Assembly: GCA_964242735.1 (NCBI GenBank)
Contig: CAXTAK010000035.1
Location: forward strand, 1-12,293
Length of the DNA stretch: 12,293 bases
Reading direction: 5' to 3'
Source of the DNA: CADCUY01 sp964242735
Lineage (GTDB): Bacteria > Actinomycetota > Actinomycetes > Actinomycetales > Quadrisphaeraceae
A model generated the notes under the pieces. That model worked only from the letters and a program-made list of their open reading frames with translations. It was not told the DNA's origin and did no database searches. Of this stretch, positions 5,585-11,265 are shown piece after piece; position 1 is the stretch's first letter, and each line of letters begins with the position of its first letter. Position numbers and translations under genes: made by a program.

Positions 5585-6084
5585 CGCCCACCACCCGCCG
5601 CGCCCCGAGCCCCTCGAGCAGCTCCCGGCGCGGCCCCGGCACCTGCCGACCGCTTCCCGCCCCCGTGACCCCCGGTGGTGGCGGCGAGGTCGTGAACCGC
5701 GCGCAGCACCACCCGCAGCTCACCCACCGCCAGGTCCACCGCCGCTGCGGCACCCACCGCACCCCACGGCCCAAGCCCGCCGCCGGCGCTGCTCGCCCCC
5801 GAGCCCGCCGCGGTGCGCTCGACGTGGGCAAGGCGCACCGCCTGGTTCAGGTTGTTGCCCACCCGCACGAGCTCCCCCCGCAACCGCGTGACGTCGACGT
5901 CGTCTCCGGCCGGCACCGCTGCAGACCCATCCGCCGCGGCGGCGGCGAGGGAGGTGGTGACCTGCTCGCGCACCCACGTTCCGAGCCGACCTCGACCCGC
6001 CGCCGTCGCGGCGGCCAGCCACGCCTCGTGCTCCGCCGGGGTCAACCGCACCGCCACCACCCGCACCCGCTCACCACCCACCAT
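5581..6084 (-). CDS. mobC: MobC-like relaxosome accessory protein
   Basis: A 167-residue protein from ATG 6084. I prefer this start because GGAGG lies 5 nt upstream, whereas the in-frame GTG at 6090 has no spacing for one. Residues 5-45 (RVVAVRLTPAEHEAWL and following) look like a ribbon-helix-helix DNA-binding domain. Residues 69-86 contain RGELVRVGNNLNQAVRLA, the NLNQ signature of MobC proteins. The C-terminal 50 residues are Gly, Ala and Arg-rich and probably disordered. MobC proteins bind oriT and help melt the nick region for the relaxase, encoded directly downstream. The leader contains the inverted repeats expected of its binding site. Confidence 0.82.
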   Translation of the reverse strand: MVGGERVRVVAVRLTPAEHEAWLAAATAAGRGRLGTWVREQVTTSLAAAAADGSAAVPAGDDVDVTRLRGELVRVGNNLNQAVRLAHVERTAAGSGASSAGGGLGPWGAVGAAAAVDLAVGELRVVLRAVHDLAATTGGHGGGKRSAGAGAAPGAARGARGAAGGGR

Positions 6085-6100
6085 GACCACCTCCCCGTCC

Positions 6101-6330
6101 TTGCGCTCATCCCGACGTCGGCGCCGACGGGCGCCGACGGGCTGGCCACCAGCCAGCGCCCACCCCGACCGGGAGGTCGGGGTGGGCTCGGCGAAGCCGG
6201 CCCAGCACCGGCCGCCAGGCCGTGTGCACCGGCCCGCAGCGCAGCGAGGACCGGCGAGGGTGGCATCAGCCGTGGAGCGCCAGCGTAACGCTGATGCATA
6301 CCTCGCAAGGATTTCAAGGGTTCAGCGAGG
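6101..6330. other. mob operon leader: candidate oriT with stacked inverted repeats
   Basis: Within 230 bp upstream of mobC are a 14-bp palindrome (6116-6129), GCTGGC/GCCAGC (6141-6157), a 13-bp perfect stem with loop GGGA (6158-6170 and 6175-6187), GCATCAGC/GCTGATGC (6263-6270 and 6290-6297) enclosing the 13-nt palindrome 6281-6293, and CCTCGC/GCGAGG (6301-6306 and 6325-6330). The 6280-6325 part is locally AT-richer. ATCCTTGC on the minus strand (6313-6306) loosely recalls the ATCCTG core of IncP-type nick sites. MOBP oriTs commonly lie here. The exact nick site is not determined. Confidence 0.38.
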
Positions 6331-6345
6331 GGTGAGTTGGGTTGT

Positions 6346-6366
6346 GGGTGGTGGGCGGGCGGGGGG
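6346..6366 (+). other. G-quadruplex motif between rep and mob
   Basis: Four G-tracts (6346-6348, 6353-6355, 6357-6359 and 6361-6366) are separated by loops of 4, 1 and 1 nt. This is a canonical quadruplex-forming pattern on the plus strand. It is followed at 6375-6390 by the inverted repeat GGACGC/GCGTCC with a 4-nt loop. Chance occurrence in GC-rich DNA is possible. Confidence 0.4.
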
Positions 6367-6419
6367 TTGCGGTCGGACGCCCTAGCGTCCTACCGCGCGA
6401 CCACACCAGGGGGCGGGGG

Positions 6420-6481
6420 TTGGTGGTGGTGGATGGCGCGCCCCCCAGGGCGCGACGACACCCCACCACCCCCGACACCGA
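6420..6481 (-). terminator. compound GC hairpin after the replication-type gene
   Basis: A 7-bp perfect stem, CGCGCCC at 6437-6443 and GGGCGCG at 6448-6454, is nested in a larger imperfect pairing between the GGTGGTGG run at 6421-6432 and the CCACCACC run at 6464-6476. It starts directly downstream of the rep stop codon on the minus strand. There is no U-run, so the terminator call is tentative. Confidence 0.33.
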
Positions 6482-7951
6482 TCACCAGTCGGCTCCAGCT
6501 GCACCACGCCCTCGACCACCCGCAGCCGTGACCGCCTCTGAGAACTCGACCTCCACTTGAGCGCGGTCGTCGGGGTCGATGGAGACGAGGGTGCGCTGGT
6601 GGCCGCTCTCGTGCAGCCGTCCGAGCCACCCCGGCTGTCCAGCCCGGGTAGTAACCACCCGCGAGGTGTCTCGTAGGACCTCGCGGAGCGCCTGGCGGGC
6701 GGTGGTGAACGCCGGCGGCGGCGCGGTCGCGGCAGCGACCGCTGCTGCCGCGGCGGCGGCTCGAGCTGCCGCCGCGGCCCGGGCCGCGGCGAGCTCGACG
6801 AGGGCTGCCTGCCGGCGGGCGGCGGCAGGGGCGAGGTGCCCGGTCCAGGGGCGCAGCCGCCAGGCCAGCCACGCGGCGGGGTAGGCCACCGGACGCGCCG
6901 GCACCTCTCGGGGACCCCGCTGCCGGCGCAGGTCGTCGACGTCGAGCACCGCGCCGAGGTCCGGGCCTGGAGGGGTGGTGGGGCCGCTGGTGAAGGTGCG
7001 CCGGCCCCCGTCGGGGTTGTGGTCGATCGCGTGCACCAGGTCCTCCTCCCCCCATCCGGCGGCGAGGAAGGGGCGGATCACCGAGCGCACCGCGGCGTCG
7101 CTGATCTCGCGCAGATCCAGCGACCTGGCGCGTAGCCGCTCGGCCACTGCCAGGTCAGCTGCCCGCTGGGCACCGCGACTCAGGCCCCCGACCTTGTGGC
7201 GGTACCCGCTGAACTCGCACCGGCCACCGGCCGGTGATCGTCGCTGGTCTTCTCCTGCCGCCCCCCACCGAACGGCGCGCTTCTTCCGTGTTCGCGCCCT
7301 CGCGGGTGCCCCCGCGGGGGTGATCTCTCTCTCCCAAGGGGAGAGAGCTTTGGGGGTCTCACCTGTCACCCCACCTCGACGAGCCGGGCCGGGCCCGGGA
7401 GTCGAGCACTCCGGCACCCCGGCAGGACCCGCCGTGGACGCCTCCTGGGGCAGGGGCGCGGTCAGCAGGTACACCGCCGCCCGGTTTCCCTCCACCACCA
7501 CCAGGGCCCGCCCACGACGACGCCGCGGTGCCCGCGTGCCTGGGGTGCTGCCGTGCTCGATCGTCACCAGCAGCCCGTGCTCACCCAGCCATGCCAGCTT
7601 CCGGCCCACCGTCGCCCGGGACAGGCCCGTGCGCTCGACGAGCACCGGCCACGTCGGCGCCGACGTGGCATCCACCCGCGCGCACCCCGCCAGCACCCGC
7701 ACCACCATCAGCAGCGACGCCGCGGCGTCCGACCGCAGCCCGCCCACCGCAGGGTGCTCCTCGACGGCGCGCACCCACCCCGGGGCACGGACTACCCGTG
7801 CGCCGTGGCGGGCAGCCACCAGGCGGTACGAGGCCGTGCACGGGCCCGTCCGCCGCCGACGCCGCCGAGGGCGAGACCGCGGCTCGGGCACCAGCGGCAG
7901 GACGCCCTGCCCGGATGCGCTGTCCGCGACAGCGACGGCGGCGGCGCTCAC
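6482..7951 (-). CDS. winged-helix plasmid replication-type protein
   Basis: A 489-residue protein from GTG 7951. After a basic leader (RPRRRRRRTG, 28-37) comes a globular part with a helix-turn-helix at about 98-130: WPVLVERTGLSRATVGRKLA, then WLGEHGLLVT leading into a wing. Residues 170-245 are a low-complexity Pro/Gly/Arg linker. Residues 246-370 form a second conserved-looking block (ISDAAVRSVIRPFLAAGWGEEDL, then YPAAWLAWRLRPW). An alanine-rich helix (380-410) precedes the C-terminal part. The arrangement recalls helix-turn-helix Rep proteins of actinobacterial plasmids, and the position beside partition, mob and a hairpin-rich upstream region supports replication initiation. No rolling-circle tyrosine motif or helicase motif is visible, so a regulator remains possible. 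Confidence 0.55.
   Translation of the reverse strand: MSAAAVAVADSASGQGVLPLVPEPRSRPRRRRRRTGPCTASYRLVAARHGARVVRAPGWVRAVEEHPAVGGLRSDAAASLLMVVRVLAGCARVDATSAPTWPVLVERTGLSRATVGRKLAWLGEHGLLVTIEHGSTPGTRAPRRRRGRALVVVEGNRAAVYLLTAPLPQEASTAGPAGVPECSTPGPGPARRGGVTGETPKALSPWEREITPAGAPARARTRKKRAVRWGAAGEDQRRSPAGGRCEFSGYRHKVGGLSRGAQRAADLAVAERLRARSLDLREISDAAVRSVIRPFLAAGWGEEDLVHAIDHNPDGGRRTFTSGPTTPPGPDLGAVLDVDDLRRQRGPREVPARPVAYPAAWLAWRLRPWTGHLAPAAARRQAALVELAAARAAAAARAAAAAAAVAAATAPPPAFTTARQALREVLRDTSRVVTTRAGQPGWLGRLHESGHQRTLVSIDPDDRAQVEVEFSEAVTAAGGRGRGAAGADW
7327..7347. other. perfect 9-bp hairpin inside the rep gene
   Basis: CTCTCTCCC (7327-7335) and GGGAGAGAG (7339-7347) pair perfectly around the loop AAG. The hairpin lies in the low-complexity linker of the replication-type protein (codons about 202-208). 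It stands out as a purine/pyrimidine-biased, lower-GC patch. Possible roles are an intragenic origin element or a translational pause; neither is demonstrated. Confidence 0.38.
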
Positions 7952-8013
7952 CGCGAGGCCGCCGCACGGTCACCAGACCGGCGCGGACGGGGGTAGGCGC
8001 TGCGCTGCGCCCA

Positions 8014-8174
8014 GAGGGCCACTACGAGTGGCTCTCACCCGACCAGCAGGTGGCATCTGGGGGTGACACTCGCGCCGAGGGGGGGCCAGTACGTACGCTC
8101 ATGGGGACCGCTCTCCGAACCGCACTTCGGTGGGGTGGAGGAACCCGTCAGCGTTACCAGCGCTGGCGGGTTCC
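8014..8174. other. hairpin-rich region upstream of rep: candidate origin/copy control
   Basis: The 350-bp gap between rep and the divergent low-GC gene holds a 10-bp stem with one G-T pair and loop ACG (8014-8023 and 8027-8036), the palindrome GTACGTAC (8089-8096), CCGAA/TTCGG (8115-8130), and a 14-bp stem with one mismatch (8140-8153 and 8161-8174; loop TTACCAG). None follows a gene end, so simple termination is unlikely. Plasmid origins and copy-control sites often lie next to rep, which makes this the best candidate here. Iterons are not evident. Confidence 0.38.
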
Positions 8175-8288
8175 GTTCTGTCTGCCCCGGACTCTGGCAC
8201 AGATCACCGCCCAGCGGCAGGGCGACGCGTAGGCGCTGTGCGCCCTGCGTCGTCGTGGTGCGCTCGTGCTGCTGTCGCCGTGGTCGCC

Positions 8289-8294
8289 TACTGT
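8289..8294 (+). promoter_or_regulatory. -10 element of the low-GC gene
   Basis: TACTGT lies 7 nt before the ATG at 8302, and there is no Shine-Dalgarno between them. The spacing fits a leaderless transcript. A convincing -35 is not visible. Confidence 0.42.
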
Positions 8295-8301
8295 CGGGTC
8301 T

Positions 8302-9198
8302 ATGAGCCTTCCAGTCCCTGTGGATGAAGCAGCCACCGAAGCCTGGACAAAAGTGGCTCAGTCAAGTCGGATAAACTACCGGATGATGATGCTGATTGGC
8401 GACCCAGCAGCTTCATCTAACTTTGCACAAGCAAATAAGCTTTACCCGTTCATTAAAGTCTCTGATCGCACTCGATCTTATCTTGTAGCAGCACTTGAAC
8501 ATCTTTTGCTCTGGGCGGATTACGCTGCGCCCTTAAAGTTTCACGAGGACCATGTCGTAAACTTTACTCTTCGACCTGCTTACACTCTTGCGAGAGCGGC
8601 CATCGAATCGTCCGCTCAAGCAATTTGGTTGACGAACACTCGTGAACCAAGAGAGTGCATCCGGCGACACTTGTGCCTGATCCGATGGGATTTGGAGGAG
8701 CATCGTAAGAGTAAGTCTGATTCAGCTGCTAAAGATGTGATCAGGGGTTATGATGCAAGACTCCTTGAGCGCGTCTCTAGTGAGTTCCAGGCTAAAGACA
8801 TTCAACCTCCTAAAAGTTACCTTGAGGTGATTCAAGCTGCCTGTACAGCGGACGAGCTAGACCTCGACGCCAAGACAGCTGAGCGTCTCTGGCGAGCGGC
8901 AAGCGGTGCAGCCCACGGCAAGTACTGGCCGACTATCGAGCTACAGCAGACGCACGTAGGCAAAGAATACGAACCAGGACACTTCCGGTCAGTTCAGTTA
9001 CCTGACACTTTAGGAATGGCGGAGGTTCTTCGGGCAGCTGAGGTAATGTTTACGTACGGAGTTCTCCGCTTCGCCGACTATTCTGGAGCCGATATTGCAG
9101 CTTTACTTAGAGAGGCGAAGCGCTGGCTCCTGGAGCAGGTCACCATCCGGGAGGACGCTTCACCCGATGTCCTCCGACGCCTCCGCGAGGACCCGTAG
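8302..9198 (+). CDS. low-GC hypothetical protein, helical, possibly HEPN/DUF5677-like
   Basis: A 298-residue protein. I chose ATG 8302 because a -10-like TACTGT lies 7 nt before it; an in-frame GTG at 8266 would add twelve residues. The first two thirds use A/T-ending codons far more than any neighbour, a strong sign of recent transfer. The sequence is mostly helical without signal peptide or membrane segment. Two motifs stand out: YTLARAAIESSAQAIWL (94-110) and ERLWRAASGAAHGKYW (194-209). An Arg/Glu helix followed later by a Ser-x-x-x-His helix vaguely recalls HEPN-type DUF5677 proteins, but I do not recognise the family with confidence. It converges on the HNH gene, sharing a terminator stem that encodes both C-termini. 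Function is unknown; a cargo or defence role is only an inference from context. Confidence 0.82.
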   Translation: MSLPVPVDEAATEAWTKVAQSSRINYRMMMLIGDPAASSNFAQANKLYPFIKVSDRTRSYLVAALEHLLLWADYAAPLKFHEDHVVNFTLRPAYTLARAAIESSAQAIWLTNTREPRECIRRHLCLIRWDLEEHRKSKSDSAAKDVIRGYDARLLERVSSEFQAKDIQPPKSYLEVIQAACTADELDLDAKTAERLWRAASGAAHGKYWPTIELQQTHVGKEYEPGHFRSVQLPDTLGMAEVLRAAEVMFTYGVLRFADYSGADIAALLREAKRWLLEQVTIREDASPDVLRRLREDP

Positions 9199-9221
9199 GT
9201 AAAGGGCGTTACCTACGGGTC
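9190..9221. terminator. perfect bidirectional stem encoding both C-termini
   Basis: GACCCGTAGGTAA (9190-9202) and TTACCTACGGGTC (9209-9221) form a perfect 13-bp stem with a 6-nt loop. Each arm carries the final codons Asp-Pro-stop of one of the two convergent genes (8302-9198 plus, 9213-10202 minus), so both stop codons lie inside the stem. A bidirectional terminator is the obvious role. Confidence 0.7.
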
Positions 9222-10202
9222 GGTGACCGGGGCTGACCACTCCTTGGCCCAGGCAAGCGCCGCGCCGCTCACTCGCTGGATGGTCGGGCGTGGCCGACCG
9301 TCTTGGACCACGACCGGCAGGTGCTCCCACTCGTGGGGGGCGGCGACGTCGTAGACGGCGCCTGCGAGGCCGAGCGGCCACCCCGCCACGTGGACGAAGA
9401 CAGCGGTGCGCCCACGCATCGGGACGAAGACGGTCTGACTGCCCCGATCCCCTGGCGCCAGCTGCGGTGGTGGGTCACCCGCCCCCGCGAACAGCTGGGC
9501 TAGGTACTGGTCCCATACGGTCAGTGCCTCCACGGACATCGACTCGCTCGGCAGTTCGCCATCCCATAGGGCGCGCCGTAGGTGGTGCGCCAGCGGCTGG
9601 TCGTTGAAGTCCTCCCCCATGTCGGCGAAGCCGCAGGCGAGTGCGACCTTGGCGCCCAGACGCGCGTGCAGGTGCAGGTCCGTCGACAGCTCGAAGGTGA
9701 ACCGCTCCCCTGCCAGGCTGGTCCGCTCCGCGGCAGCGAGCACCGCGGGCGCGTCCTCAGGATCTCGCCCCGCGGCGGACAGGATCCGACGGAGGTCCGG
9801 CAACAGCCTGGTCGCCTGCTGCGGGCTGGCGTGGAGCGTCCAGCTGCGGCTGTCCGTCGTCGACCACGAGCTGATCGGCCGCTCGTACGTGAGGTCCCCG
9901 GTCGCGAGGTCGAACCTCGCCCGATGAGCTCCAGGGCCCATGACACCCGCGACAGGGAGGGCACTGCCGTGCTCGACTCGGGCGAGGTTGAGGACGTCGT
10001 TACGGGAGAGCAGCTTGCCCTCGACCTCATGGCCCAGCCGGTCGTTGCACGGCTTGCAAGCCGGCACGGTGGCCATCCCTCCGAGCGCTCGGACGAAGAC
10101 GTGGTCGCGCGACACGGGCCGCTCATCGCCGAGGACGCCCAGGCAGTAGGGGCAGCGTGACGCTCCGCGCCAGGGCTCGGACCGCGACACCTGCCCGCTC
10201 AC
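9213..10202 (-). CDS. HNH endonuclease-like protein
   Basis: A 329-residue protein from GTG 10202. The reading frame stays open to GTG 10292, but those 30 extra codons are arginine-rich and look non-coding. TACCGT (10215-10210) lies 7 nt before GTG 10202, a leaderless arrangement. Residues 17-54 form an HNH module: zinc ligands CPYC (17-20), then SRDHVFVRALGG with the catalytic His34, then ACKPCND with Cys49, Cys52 and Asn53. This spacing resembles the HNH_5 type. Residues 75-329 have no recognised domain; they contain beta-rich stretches (RFTFELSTDLHLHARLG) and may confer target choice. The gene converges on the low-GC gene with a shared terminator. A nuclease role in defence or mobile-element biology is plausible; the target is unknown. 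Confidence 0.8.
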   Translation of the reverse strand: MSGQVSRSEPWRGASRCPYCLGVLGDERPVSRDHVFVRALGGMATVPACKPCNDRLGHEVEGKLLSRNDVLNLARVEHGSALPVAGVMGPGAHRARFDLATGDLTYERPISSWSTTDSRSWTLHASPQQATRLLPDLRRILSAAGRDPEDAPAVLAAAERTSLAGERFTFELSTDLHLHARLGAKVALACGFADMGEDFNDQPLAHHLRRALWDGELPSESMSVEALTVWDQYLAQLFAGAGDPPPQLAPGDRGSQTVFVPMRGRTAVFVHVAGWPLGLAGAVYDVAAPHEWEHLPVVVQDGRPRPTIQRVSGAALAWAKEWSAPVTDP

Positions 10203-10209
10203 CCTGCCG

Positions 10210-10215
10210 ACGGTA
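10210..10215 (-). promoter_or_regulatory. -10 element of the HNH gene
   Basis: On the minus strand TACCGT precedes GTG 10202 by 7 nt. It matches the TANNNT pattern and spacing seen at four other genes here, and it helps decide the start. The -35 is unclear. Confidence 0.38.
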
Positions 10216-10322
10216 GCCACGTCCCGAGCGCTGCACCGAGGATCAATCGGTCGACACCGTGGTGCCCTCAGGCGGCGGCGTAGGTGCGGCACAGCTCATG
10301 GTCAGCTGCGCTCTTCGTGTCA

Positions 10323-10359
10323 CTACTGCAAAAGTAGCTCCTAGGTTTAGTATTGCAGT
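10323..10359 (+). promoter_or_regulatory. abiE promoter/operator with inverted repeats
   Basis: TAGTAT (10348-10353) sits 6 nt before the abiEi GTG, so the message is probably leaderless. Two inverted repeats frame it: CTACT/AGTAG (10323-10327 and 10333-10337), and ACTGCA/TGCAGT (10325-10330 and 10354-10359), the second spanning the whole core promoter. AbiEi antitoxins are known to repress their own operon through promoter inverted repeats, which fits. The intergenic stretch from 10216 to 10322 shows nothing else assignable. Confidence 0.52.
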
Positions 10360-11265
10360 GTGTCGGTCGATGGTGCAGCTGTGGTGCGGGTGGGTGACCT
10401 AGCCGCTGGGCAGTGGGGGATGTTCACCAGTGCCCAGGCGCGACGGCAGGGACTCAGCGTGCAGCACCTGGCCCGGCTGGCGAAGAGCGGGGCTCTGGAG
10501 CGAGTGCGCCACGGGGTGTACCGCACCGCCGCTAGCCCTGGTAGGGCGCACGACTCCCTGCGCGCGGCGTGGCTGGCGCTGGCCCCAGCACTGACCGCGC
10601 ACGAGCGGCTAGCAGCGGACGACGTCGAGGTGGTCTCCCACCGCTCGGCGGCAGTGCTGCACCAGCTCGGCGACCTGGACGCGGACTACCTGGAGTTCAC
10701 CACCGCAGGGCGCAAGCAGACCCGCGATCCCCAGGTCCGCTTCCACCGCCGACGCCTGCCACCTGATCAGTGGACGCTGGTCGAGGGGCTGGCGGTCACC
10801 ACGGTGGTAGTGACCATCAGCGACCTCGCTGGTATGCACCTCGACGGTGGGCACCTGGGCGGGGTGGTCCGCGACGCGCTGACCACCGCCCACATCAACC
10901 TCGACGACATCGCCAGGGCGCTGGCACCCCACGCCCACCGGTACGGGGCCGGCCTGGGGCAGGGCCGACAACTGGTCCAGCAGCTGCTCGAGCAGTCCGG
11001 CGTACCCCGCAGCACCCAGGACGTCGCACGACTGCTCGACCCGCCGCCGTCCCCGTACGCCCTCCTAGAGGCCGTCGCCGCCGCCACAGCCACCATCGCC
11101 AGAATGCAGGTGCCCACCATCGATACCGGCGCCCTCCAACAAGCCATCGCCAGTAACGCCAGAATGCAGGTGCCCACCATCGATACCGGCGCCCTCCAAC
11201 AAGCCATCGCCAGTAACGTTCAGCGCCCGCTAGGCACTGAGCTGGATCTGCCGGAGCAGGCATGA
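10360..11265 (+). CDS. abiEi: AbiEi antitoxin/autorepressor of type IV TA system
   Basis: A 301-residue protein from GTG 10360, placed by a -10 hexamer 6 nt upstream. Residues 11-57 are the AbiEi winged helix: GMFTSAQARRQGLSVQHLAR, then SGALERVRHGVYRTA. Residues 93-160 (SHRSAAVLHQLGDLDADYLEF, then VTISDLAGMHLDGGHL) form the antitoxin domain seen in the family. In AbiE systems this protein represses the operon and neutralises the nucleotidyltransferase toxin without forming a stable complex. The C-terminal region holds two identical 20-residue units (247-266 and 267-286, beginning ARMQVPTIDTG), encoded by a perfect 60-bp tandem duplication. The gene overlaps abiEii by 4 nt (ATGA), so translation is coupled. 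Confidence 0.92.
   Translation: MSVDGAAVVRVGDLAAGQWGMFTSAQARRQGLSVQHLARLAKSGALERVRHGVYRTAASPGRAHDSLRAAWLALAPALTAHERLAADDVEVVSHRSAAVLHQLGDLDADYLEFTTAGRKQTRDPQVRFHRRRLPPDQWTLVEGLAVTTVVVTISDLAGMHLDGGHLGGVVRDALTTAHINLDDIARALAPHAHRYGAGLGQGRQLVQQLLEQSGVPRSTQDVARLLDPPPSPYALLEAVAAATATIARMQVPTIDTGALQQAIASNARMQVPTIDTGALQQAIASNVQRPLGTELDLPEQA
11097..11218 (+). repeat. perfect 60-bp tandem duplication in abiEi
   Basis: Period-60 identity runs unbroken from 11097 to 11218, two full copies plus 2 bp. Each unit encodes 20 residues beginning MQVPTIDTGALQQ in rotated phase, so the frame is kept. No base differs between the copies, which points to a recent event or to active homogenisation. Confidence 0.97.

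Noticed and set aside
4301..5668. Long plus-strand open frame (455 codons) opposite the relaxase
   Set aside because: It is the antisense of mobA and mobC. The product is a Pro/Arg/Gly/His-rich low-complexity string without motifs, typical of GC-rich shadow frames.
6975..8066. 363-codon plus-strand open frame opposite rep
   Set aside because: Arg/Pro/Ser-rich with no domain pattern; the minus-strand frame has a clear helix-turn-helix.
8774..8780. CTAGTGA match in the low-GC gene as another partition repeat
   Set aside because: Single isolated match without 8-bp neighbours, in AT-richer coding DNA where it is expected by chance.
10203..10292. N-terminal extension of the HNH protein to GTG 10292
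   Set aside because: The 30 codons encode an arginine/proline-rich string without similarity to the family, and a -10-like hexamer lies within them 7 nt before GTG 10202.
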